Of a stretch of 5,998 bases of DNA, positions 1 to 5,998 are shown one piece after another; position 1 is the first letter of the stretch; each line of letters opens with the position of its first letter. The notes beneath the pieces were generated by a model. That model was given only the letters and a program-made list of their open reading frames with translations, had not been told where the DNA came from and searched no databases. Source of the stretch: JANRLJ01 sp034437895 (GTDB taxonomy: Bacteria; Chloroflexota; Anaerolineae; Aggregatilineales; Phototrophicaceae); NCBI GenBank assembly GCA_034437895.1, contig DAOTTO010000090.1, positions 1 to 5,998 of the forward strand. The letters are read 5' to 3'. The translations under genes and the position numbers were made by a program.

Positions 1-1743
1 ACGATTACACCTGCCGCAGGATGGGCAGTTTACCTGCGTACCAGCGATGAAGAAGCCCAAAATCCTGAAGCGTCACAGGCGCGACAGCGTTATCTCATCC
101 AGAAATCTGTTCTGGATCGCTCGGATTTGCCAGTCATTGATGAATACATCGACTTACTAACCGGACGCACACCTCGGCGCACCGGCTACCAGCGAATGCT
201 GGAAGATGCCCGGATGGGACGGTTCTCGCATGTGATTGTCGAGCGTGCTGACCGTTTTGGTCGCAATGATACTGAAGCATTGCGTGCGATTGATGAACTG
301 GATGAATTTGGCGTAACGGTTGTTTTTGCCAATCAGCCTGATCTCGATCCAATGGATCCTGATGATCGGGTGATTGTGGCGCTCTCCTTTACGTTAGCTC
401 GTCGCGAATCGGCTCTTTTGGGTATACGTGTCAAAGGCGGAATACTGGCAAAGCTACAACAAGGGGGTTTTGCTAATGGTGCGCCGGATGGCTACATCAA
501 TGTAGAAGCCCGCACCACTCAGGAGGTGAAGAAACTACAGGGGCGAATTGCACATTGGATTGAACTTGACCCGGAACGCGCACCCATTTGGCGAACCGCA
601 TGGGAATTACTGCTGGAAGATCGTCTGACTCTCAACGAAATTGCAGAGACGCTTCACACGAAAGGCTATCGTCACCGCACAGGTCGTCCTTTTGTAGAAG
701 TATCAGCCAATGGCAAGCGTAAACACAACATCAGCACACTTTCCAATACATTTCATAACTGGACGTATGCGGGTTGGGTTGTGAGTTTGAAGAATAATAT
801 CCCTCCCAAAACCATACGTGGAAATTGGGAACCACTGGTTGCAACAGAAGAATTTGAGCGTGGATTAGAAATCCTTGCACGGCGCAGCCAAAATCGTGAT
901 GCGCGTCGCAGGCAAGACTATCTGCTCAAAGGTATGATTTTTTACAGCAGAGGCGAGGGCAGCAGCTTTGTTCGGCTGACAGGATCGACCTCCAACGCAG
1001 GACGCACCAATGGTGGTACACCTTATTATCGCATGGCAAATGCCGGAGGTGTCAGCTTTCTATGCCGTGATGTGGATGAACAGATTCCGCTCGAACTCAT
1101 GCGAATTCAGGTTGATCCTGAATTGATTCCACTGATTCGGGTAAGCTATACGCATGAGCTTGCTCAGAAACTGGGACACCTGAAACCTGATGAAAAGCTG
1201 CGGCTTGAAGCTGCCTTGAAAGCCGTTGATGAAGAAGAAGCGCGGATGGCGAGATTATTTGCTTCGGGCAAAATCACAGATGCTGTCTGGGACAATCTAT
1301 GGGCAGAGTGGCAGGATCGGCGAAGCAAACTGCGCCAGAGTCTCGAAACGGTTCAACAAGAACAGGAAATTCATATCAATAATTTGGATACCGCGCTCGG
1401 AATTATCGCAAACATTGGAGTGCTGTATAATAGTCTGGAACGCAGCGATCAAAAAGAACTCCTGCGTCAGGTCGTTGAACGAGTTATCGTGAACGCTGAA
1501 GGAAGTGTAGAGTTGGAGTTGCGGACTCCATTCGCATATCTCAAGGATTTGACCGACGAGATACGCAGTGTGAACCGCCGCGAAGGTATCAGACCACAAA
1601 TGAAAATCGGCGGAGACATCTCCGCCGATCCTCATCCAGAATGTTCGAACTGGATCCAAGTAAGCTGGGGGACCTGGATTCGAACCAAGATTAGTGGCTC
1701 CAAAGGCCATCGTTCTGCCGTTGAACTATCCCCCAATGGATAG
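1..1743 (+). CDS. large serine recombinase (site-specific integrase type), 5' partial
   Basis: Likely cuts and rejoins DNA at attachment sites through a covalent phosphoserine link, integrating or excising a mobile element. The frame is open from base 1 (580 codons visible). Counting from there, YLRTS at codons 11-15 gives the nucleophile Ser15 with Arg13, and DRFGR at 84-88 gives the other conserved arginines, so the resolvase domain spans about 8-145. The recombinase DNA-binding domain follows at about 160-290 (NGAPDGY, then a helix-turn-helix region and the YAGWVV motif). The region at 306-357, where a zinc ribbon normally sits, keeps only one Cys (355). A long coiled coil (about 395-465) and the conserved C-terminal strand region ending near PFAYL (510-514) follow. 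An internal TTG at 127 would remove Ser15, so the start lies just upstream of the window. The last ~45 codons run antisense through a tRNA terminator and tRNA-Gln, so the C-terminal tail is probably not ancestral. Family assignment is firm; element type and target are inferred. Confidence 0.92.
   Translation, partial: TITPAAGWAVYLRTSDEEAQNPEASQARQRYLIQKSVLDRSDLPVIDEYIDLLTGRTPRRTGYQRMLEDARMGRFSHVIVERADRFGRNDTEALRAIDELDEFGVTVVFANQPDLDPMDPDDRVIVALSFTLARRESALLGIRVKGGILAKLQQGGFANGAPDGYINVEARTTQEVKKLQGRIAHWIELDPERAPIWRTAWELLLEDRLTLNEIAETLHTKGYRHRTGRPFVEVSANGKRKHNISTLSNTFHNWTYAGWVVSLKNNIPPKTIRGNWEPLVATEEFERGLEILARRSQNRDARRRQDYLLKGMIFYSRGEGSSFVRLTGSTSNAGRTNGGTPYYRMANAGGVSFLCRDVDEQIPLELMRIQVDPELIPLIRVSYTHELAQKLGHLKPDEKLRLEAALKAVDEEEARMARLFASGKITDAVWDNLWAEWQDRRSKLRQSLETVQQEQEIHINNLDTALGIIANIGVLYNSLERSDQKELLRQVVERVIVNAEGSVELELRTPFAYLKDLTDEIRSVNRREGIRPQMKIGGDISADPHPECSNWIQVSWGTWIRTKISGSKGHRSAVELSPNG
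1598..1629 (-). terminator. intrinsic terminator of tRNA-Gln
   Basis: A perfect inverted repeat with 10-base arms (ATCGGCGGAG at 1606-1615, CTCCGCCGAT at 1620-1629) and a 4-base loop. On the − strand the hairpin is followed by TTTTCATTT. On the + strand it is followed by CCTCATCC, so it should terminate leftward transcription only. It starts about 35 bases past the tRNA 3' end, as expected for a monocistronic tRNA. It lies within the recombinase reading frame (codons about 536-543). Confidence 0.8.
1634..1735. other. putative attachment-site region of the integrated element (tRNA-Gln 3' end)
   Basis: The recombinase gene runs straight into the 3' side of an intact tRNA gene, the typical layout of one end of an element integrated in a tRNA. 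The host side would be to the right (tRNA promoter, kinase) and the element to the left, beyond the window. The flank just 3' of the tRNA holds ATCCAG-N10-CTGGAT (1634-1639, 1650-1655) and a second TTCGAAC (1644-1650) matching the one in the T arm (1679-1685). The exact crossover cannot be placed because the other end of the element is not visible. This is inference from layout. Confidence 0.4.
1665..1735 (-). tRNA. tRNA-Gln, anticodon TTG
   Basis: Reads CAA glutamine codons. The − strand folds as a full 71-nt cloverleaf: acceptor TGGGGGA/TCCCCCA (7 pairs), D stem GTTC/GAAC with loop AACGGCA (A14, G18, G19, A21), anticodon loop CTTTGGA, variable loop TAAT, T stem CTTGG/CCAGG with loop TTCGAAT. 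U1-A72, G2-C71, G3-C70 and discriminator G73 fit known bacterial tRNA-Gln identity features; U1-A72 is also the pair recognised by the GatCAB amidotransferase. CCA is not encoded (CTT follows G73). Oddities: position 27 against 43 is A against C, leaving four pairs in the anticodon stem, and position 37 is G. It has its own promoter and terminator, so it looks functional. It lies entirely inside the antisense of the recombinase reading frame. Confidence 0.93.
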
Positions 1744-1761
1744 TTTCCCTATACTTCCAAC

Positions 1762-1807
1762 ATTATATAAGAATTGTTGCTTGAAGTGAAGCCCAATTTT
1801 TTAATTT
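1762..1807 (-). promoter_or_regulatory. sigma70-type promoter of tRNA-Gln with AT-rich upstream element
   Basis: Read on the − strand: −10 TATAAT (1767-1762), 17-bp spacer, −35 TTCACT (1790-1785; 4 of 6 to TTGACA), and directly upstream an AAATTAAAAAATT tract (1807-1795) in the place of an UP element. The predicted start near 1755 leaves a leader of about 20 nt before the tRNA 5' end at 1735. The strong −10 and AT tract suit a stable-RNA promoter. Confidence 0.72.
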
Positions 1808-1812
1808 CGCAG

Positions 1813-1839
1813 TGTACTAATGTAAATAACGATAGTACA
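1813..1839. promoter_or_regulatory. inverted repeat, candidate operator in the tRNA/kinase divergent region
   Basis: Perfect dyad TGTACTA (1813-1819), 13-base spacer, TAGTACA (1833-1839). The half-sites start 20 bp apart, about two helical turns, which suits a dimeric regulator. The right half overlaps TACAAT (1836-1841), a possible −10 for the kinase gene; the matching −35 position (TGTACT, 17-bp spacing) is the left half and is a poor −35. If that promoter is real, the dyad would cover both its elements. No regulator gene is visible here. It could also be chance in an AT-rich stretch. Confidence 0.35.
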
Positions 1840-1872
1840 ATGAGATCATTAAGAAACTAAGCTGTCTTAATC

Positions 1873-4800
1873 GTGAACGCAAGAAAATTCGCCTTTTCCT
1901 GGGCTTTGCACCAGTATACACTCCTAATTGCTCTCGTTGCTGCCCTCCTCATTGGATTTTTGGCAGTCCGAGAGGGCTTGCCTAGCGCCCTCACCCTGCC
2001 CATCGCCTTAAATTGGCTGGCGTGTATCATCATTTTTTCCCTTGCGGACTTATTGGCAGAAACCGTCGAAGAAGGACTGTGGTTTGTCTATCGCTATCTA
2101 GCGGTCATGGTCGCTTGGGTGACGCTCGGCACAGGACTCGCCTTAAGCGTGATGTTCGTCGGTGTGATTGTTGGCTTTATCGTGCGGATAAATCGCGGAT
2201 TTTCTTCTTCTACGGCCTCGCAACTGGCGATCCGCCGTTTTGCTATTATCGCCACAGGTCTACTGATCGCCTGCCTTTTTTATACCTTCTTAAAAGACAG
2301 AACAGCCGATGTCGCTGGTTACGGTGTTAGTTTGGTGGCGGGTCTGGTGGTCGCCAATCTCACGCGCTCTCTCCTCAGCCTAGAGCATGACAAACTGCTG
2401 CATACTTATTGGGTGATGGAACTTCTCCTGTTAATCGCGATTCCGGCATTGGTACAAACGTATCTTGAGGCGGGAGTGCTGTCCTTTCTCACATTGATGG
2501 GCTTGGTCGCATTGCAAATGCTGCGCTATCGTCAGGTAAATCAGACACGAGAAGCGCTCAACTTACGCACACAGGAAATTTCCGCTTTAGATGCCCAACT
2601 CAATTTACGCACTCAAGAAAATTCTGTGCTTGACCTCGATAATGCGGTGCTGCGTGATCGTAGTAGCGAGATGGCACACAATCTCTCTTTAATTAACCGC
2701 ACCGTTCAAGATGTCATGTTCAATCTTGATGATGCGGATGCCGTAAAAACAGCGTGTGAAACCGCCATGCAGCTTACTGGCGCACACAAATCAGCCATTT
2801 TCCAGCGCGATTCCGAATCCGGCCAGCAAATGTTTTTGTCACAGGCAATTGGGCTGAGCTCAGCGCATGAGCATTACTATGAGGCGCATCACTATCCCTC
2901 ACCGATTGACTTAACAGCCGTACGTACCATCGAAAACATTGCTTCGCTTTTGCCCGATGACCCGCTCCGCATCTTAGCCAAAATTGGGGAATTTAAATCG
3001 CTGGTGGAGATTCCCTTGCGTTCCGGAAGCGCCCCATTTGGCCTTTTAGTCATCTTCCATGACCAACCGCATCAATATCAAAAGACAGAAGTGGAACTGC
3101 TGGAAACACTGTCGTTTCAAGTCGCCGCCGCCTTAGATAATGCCGAACTCTTGAAGGCCTTGGAGCTTTATGCCTCCGAACAGGCGCAGCTTGTCCATCT
3201 TTCGCGGATTTCCACCTCCAGCTTGAAGTTAGAAACCGTCCTACAGAGTGTCTCCAGCCTGCTCCAACAGATGATGGGGGTGGAACAGGTACATGTGGGC
3301 TTGCTCCAAAATCATCGAGAACGCTTACGTTTTTTTACGTCGAATGGGAGCGATCCGCATCCGCAATACCCCGATTTGGTGATCGATGACATCCCCGAAT
3401 TAGCGTTCATCTGCCAGCAACCGCAGCCCAGCCCGCGCATTTTCTATCATCAAGACGGGAATACATCGGCGGGCTTAGCCCAACTTATGGAAAACCATCA
3501 CGATGTGACTCTCGCGCTTGTGCCGATGATCGCCAATAATGACCTGCTTGGCATTATCTTGCTGAGTCATGACGAGCCGCGTTATTTTTCCGATAACGAA
3601 TGGCGTTTAGCAGAGATGGCGACTAACCAAATCGCCACGCAAATTCATAATGCCCAACAGTACAACACCACCGAAGACGCGCTCAACCGTCGCCTGCGTC
3701 AGCTTTCAGCGATGGAAGATATTGCCCAACAAATCTCTAGTTCGCTGGATTTGGATCCCCTTATCCATAATGTGCTGGAAGCCGCCATTCACGCGACTCA
3801 GGCCGAACTTGCGGCATTAGGACTCATCACCGAGTCGGGCGAGTTCCGTGTGATTGGTCGGGAATTTGTCTACAGCACTTGGTATAAATACGACATCACA
3901 CGCCAAACTTCTGCCGGGCTGATGGGGCAAGTCGTCCAGACCGGGCAAATGCTCGTCGTCCCAGAAAATCAGCTTGCGCCGGATTATATCGCTGACGCGG
4001 CACAAGGGACTTATCGCTCCTCGCTGCTTGTACCGCTGGTGCGAAATGGCGTGGTCGTCGGTGCGTTGAATGTGGAAAGCACCCAACACGATTTCTTTAA
4101 AGAAGAGCAAATTGTTTTCATCCAAAGCCTTGCGGGTCATGCCGTTATCGCTATTCAGAATGCTCAACTTTTGCAAGAACGCCAGAGCCAGATCGAAACC
4201 CTCACCAGCCTGCGCGAACTTTCGCTCCAGTTTTCCCTCACTACCGATACAAAAATGGTTCCCAGCTTAATCCTGAAAACCGCGCTCAACATTATGCAGG
4301 GGAAAAGCGCCGTCTTGCTTAAATATGATGCGGAAAATACCACCTTGACCCTAATCGAAGGGCTACGGCGCGACGATAAACACTACATCAGCGCCAACCC
4401 GCCCATTCCCGCTAGTACGGCACTATGGGCGGCGAACACAGGCAAGATTCAAGTTGTGGAAGATATTCATCATGACGATGATTACCTCAACACGTCCCCC
4501 GATACCGAGATTAATTATCGCAGTTTGATCGTCGCGCCCATCAAGCGCGGTAACTTGGTACAAGAAGTGTTGTGCGTGGGCTTGCCGGAACATCATGTCT
4601 TTACCGAAAATGATTATAACAAAATTGAACTGCTGGCGATTCAGACGGCGGGGCATTTAGAAAATAATGACTTGGTGGAGCGTATTCGGCTGGGCAGCAA
4701 TCGGATGCGGGCTATTCTCGATTCAACCCGTGACGGAATCATCCTGCTTGATCGTAACGGGACATTGGTAGATGCTAACGCCTCGGCTGAACAATTGCTT

Positions 4801-5805
4801 GGGATCGACCTTGAGGCGTACATCGGGCAAAACTTCGCTTATACGCTGATGGAAGGCATGTCGGCAGGCGGAGTCACGGAAGAAGGCGTACAAGATGCGC
4901 TGACCGATATGGCGCGTATTCTACGGCTAGAGCCGCGCCGCATCACCACCCGTTCCACCGAAATCCGCAAAGGCGCTGCCGTCCGCTATATCGACGAAGT
5001 GGGGTCGCCTGTTTATGATGTCCATAATCCAAGCCTGATTATCGGGCGACTGCTCACGCTGCGCGATGTGACGGAAGAACGCCAGCTTGCCGCCTACCGC
5101 GACGAAATCAATAAAATGGTCGTTCATGATCTACGCTCACCGCTGAGTAATATCATCAGCGCCTTAAACCTCTCGATTGATATCCTCCTACCCGATTTTG
5201 AAGACCATCCAACCGTGCCTGTGCTGGATACTACGCTGCGTACCGCCAACGAGAGCGCCGAAGACCTGCTTGATTTGGTGATGAGTATGCTCGATATCGC
5301 CAAGCTGGAAGCGCGTAAGATGGATATGAATCTTATGCCAGCCTCGATGAAAGACCTGTTCAAAAGCATCTATATCGCTATGTCGCCCGCCATGCAAGAA
5401 GCCGATGTCCACATGGATATTATCGCGTCCGATAATTTGCCGATGGTCAATATCGACGCGGACAAAATCCGGCGGGTACTGACGAATCTCTTGGATAATG
5501 CCCTGCGCTACACGCCCACCGGAACGCGCATTCTGCTCTCTGCGGATTGTGTGAATGACAAAGTTTTGGTGCAGGTTGCCGACAGCGGCAAAGGCATCCC
5601 GCCAGAAGAACATGAGCGCATCTTTGAAAAGTTTACACAAGTCAAAGACACCAGTCCGCTACGTGGGCATAAAGGCAGCGGCATCGGCTTGGCCTTCTGC
5701 AAGCTCGTCATCGAAGCCCATCATGAGCGCATCTGGGTAGAGAACGAAAGCCCCCTGCCCGGCGCATGTTTTTCATTCACGCTGCCCATCGCACCCAGCG
5801 CCTAA
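1873..5805 (+). CDS. membrane-bound multi-GAF/PAS sensor histidine kinase
   Basis: Probably senses a signal, autophosphorylates on histidine and passes phosphate to a response regulator not in this window. Layout of the 1310 residues: about seven hydrophobic spans (13-31, 39-61, 75-106 perhaps two, 122-140, 149-167, 180-216); coiled coil about 220-275; GAF domains at about 277-424, 452-595, 625-764 and 790-935; PAS at about 940-1068; HisKA with His1085 (VVHDLRSPL); HATPase with N box Asn1205/Asn1209, DSGKG 1237-1241, IFEKF 1250-1254 and GSGIGL 1268-1273. All catalytic motifs are intact. The GAF domains show no cysteine in a clear bilin-attachment context, so the ligand is unknown. The GTG start is the only candidate between the in-frame TAA at 1858 and the first hydrophobic span; no strong Shine-Dalgarno precedes it. 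No signal peptide beyond the first membrane span. It ends in TAA and appears monocistronic within the window. Kinase assignment is firm; the signal is unknown. Confidence 0.95.
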   Translation: MNARKFAFSWALHQYTLLIALVAALLIGFLAVREGLPSALTLPIALNWLACIIIFSLADLLAETVEEGLWFVYRYLAVMVAWVTLGTGLALSVMFVGVIVGFIVRINRGFSSSTASQLAIRRFAIIATGLLIACLFYTFLKDRTADVAGYGVSLVAGLVVANLTRSLLSLEHDKLLHTYWVMELLLLIAIPALVQTYLEAGVLSFLTLMGLVALQMLRYRQVNQTREALNLRTQEISALDAQLNLRTQENSVLDLDNAVLRDRSSEMAHNLSLINRTVQDVMFNLDDADAVKTACETAMQLTGAHKSAIFQRDSESGQQMFLSQAIGLSSAHEHYYEAHHYPSPIDLTAVRTIENIASLLPDDPLRILAKIGEFKSLVEIPLRSGSAPFGLLVIFHDQPHQYQKTEVELLETLSFQVAAALDNAELLKALELYASEQAQLVHLSRISTSSLKLETVLQSVSSLLQQMMGVEQVHVGLLQNHRERLRFFTSNGSDPHPQYPDLVIDDIPELAFICQQPQPSPRIFYHQDGNTSAGLAQLMENHHDVTLALVPMIANNDLLGIILLSHDEPRYFSDNEWRLAEMATNQIATQIHNAQQYNTTEDALNRRLRQLSAMEDIAQQISSSLDLDPLIHNVLEAAIHATQAELAALGLITESGEFRVIGREFVYSTWYKYDITRQTSAGLMGQVVQTGQMLVVPENQLAPDYIADAAQGTYRSSLLVPLVRNGVVVGALNVESTQHDFFKEEQIVFIQSLAGHAVIAIQNAQLLQERQSQIETLTSLRELSLQFSLTTDTKMVPSLILKTALNIMQGKSAVLLKYDAENTTLTLIEGLRRDDKHYISANPPIPASTALWAANTGKIQVVEDIHHDDDYLNTSPDTEINYRSLIVAPIKRGNLVQEVLCVGLPEHHVFTENDYNKIELLAIQTAGHLENNDLVERIRLGSNRMRAILDSTRDGIILLDRNGTLVDANASAEQLLGIDLEAYIGQNFAYTLMEGMSAGGVTEEGVQDALTDMARILRLEPRRITTRSTEIRKGAAVRYIDEVGSPVYDVHNPSLIIGRLLTLRDVTEERQLAAYRDEINKMVVHDLRSPLSNIISALNLSIDILLPDFEDHPTVPVLDTTLRTANESAEDLLDLVMSMLDIAKLEARKMDMNLMPASMKDLFKSIYIAMSPAMQEADVHMDIIASDNLPMVNIDADKIRRVLTNLLDNALRYTPTGTRILLSADCVNDKVLVQVADSGKGIPPEEHERIFEKFTQVKDTSPLRGHKGSGIGLAFCKLVIEAHHERIWVENESPLPGACFSFTLPIAPSA
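2557..2640 (+). repeat. tandem 42-bp duplication encoding a two-heptad coiled-coil unit
   Basis: Two adjacent 42-base units (2557-2598 and 2599-2640) inside the kinase gene. Each begins with codons for LNLRTQE (residues 229-235 and 243-249). The first 24 bases match at 20 positions, mostly differing at third codon positions; the remainder has diverged. The unit is 14 residues, exactly two heptads, so the duplication would lengthen the helix between membrane and GAF parts without changing its register. Confidence 0.7.
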
Positions 5806-5886
5806 AAGTAGGTGTTTAGTCCGAGAGCAGGGTGTTTACTTTAACCTCAGTTTTGGATAGCGCACTATGATTAACTTTTATGATGT

Positions 5887-5998
5887 CCTCATCCCCCGAC
5901 CCCTTCTCCATTGCATGGCGAAGGGGAGAAAAACGGTTCACAATGGTGCTTTAAGTCCCCTCCCCACTTCGTAGAGAGGGGATTTAGGGGTGGGGATA
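5887..5998. repeat. nested palindromic intergenic repeat (REP- or MITE-like), cut by the window end
   Basis: The outer ends are imperfect inverted repeats: CATCCCCCGACCCCT near 5890-5904 against AGGGGTGGGGATA at 5986-5998, matching apart from a 2-base gap and one end mismatch. Inside are two hairpins. One at 5900-5926 has 12 positions in the stem with one mismatch (CCCCTTC/GAAGGGG, CCAT/ATGG) and a 3-base loop. The other at 5952-5986 has TCCCCTC/GAGGGGA as its core. There is no reading frame in it. C-rich repeats of this style are dispersed in many Chloroflexota and cyanobacterial genomes (general knowledge). No T tract follows either hairpin, so a terminator role is unlikely. Confidence 0.6.

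Noticed and set aside
127..129. TTG as the start codon of the recombinase
   Set aside because: The frame is open back to base 1 and the upstream codons encode the conserved YLRTS motif with the catalytic serine, so the true start is before the window.
1297..1710. Open frame on the − strand overlapping the recombinase 3' end
   Set aside because: It is antisense to a well-supported domain-bearing gene, starts inside the tRNA and shows no recognisable domain.
1823..1828. TAAATA as −10 for the kinase gene
   Set aside because: No reasonable −35 at 16-18 bases upstream; no better than other AT-rich hexamers in the region.
2701..4680. Phytochrome-like bilin binding by the kinase GAF domains
   Set aside because: No GAF domain has a cysteine in the usual chromophore context and there is no PHY domain, so light sensing is not supported.
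5188..5640. Open frame on the − strand inside the kinase core
   Set aside because: It is the shadow of the HisKA/HATPase coding sequence, with no independent support.
5811..5838. Direct repeat GGTGTTTA (5811-5818 and 5831-5838)
   Set aside because: Two 8-base copies 20 bases apart, with no third copy or clear context. Could be chance.
5805..5842. AAAGTA/TACTTT inverted repeat after the kinase stop, as a terminator
   Set aside because: Only six AT-rich pairs with a 26-base loop; the TTT is part of the stem itself. Too weak to call.

Overview
The window contains two large genes on the + strand. Between them lies a compact tRNA transcription unit on the − strand, and the window ends in an intergenic repeat. 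The second gene has a composition (seven or so membrane spans, four GAF domains, PAS, histidine kinase) often seen in Chloroflexota, especially Anaerolineae-like genomes. The C-rich palindromic repeat after it is of a sort common there and in cyanobacteria. This taxonomic guess rests on style only and is moderate to weak.

Positions 1-1743 hold a large serine recombinase (integrase type). Its frame is open from base 1 and contains the catalytic serine at codon 15, so only a few N-terminal residues are missing. The last ~45 codons read antisense through a tRNA-Gln(TTG) gene (1665-1735, − strand) and through that tRNA's intrinsic terminator (1598-1629). The tRNA has a good promoter (TATAAT, 17-bp spacer, AT-rich upstream element) at 1762-1807. 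The layout (integrase gene abutting and running into the 3' end of an intact tRNA) is that of one end of an integrated element. The element would extend leftward out of the window, with the tRNA as attachment site. Serine integrases less often use tRNA genes than tyrosine integrases do, so this is worth checking.

Positions 1744-1872 are the divergent control region between tRNA-Gln (leftward) and the kinase (rightward). Besides the tRNA promoter it holds a perfect 7-bp inverted repeat with 13-bp spacing, a candidate operator.

Positions 1873-5805 encode a 1310-residue membrane sensor histidine kinase with an intact catalytic core. A duplicated two-heptad unit lies in the coiled coil linking membrane and sensor parts. 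No response regulator is visible in the window.

Positions 5806-5998 are non-coding. After about 80 bases with little structure comes an imperfect, nested palindromic repeat (5887 to the window end), probably a REP- or MITE-like dispersed element that is cut by the window edge. I see no CRISPR array, rRNA or defence system. The strongest candidate for something unusual is the recombinase/tRNA overlap.
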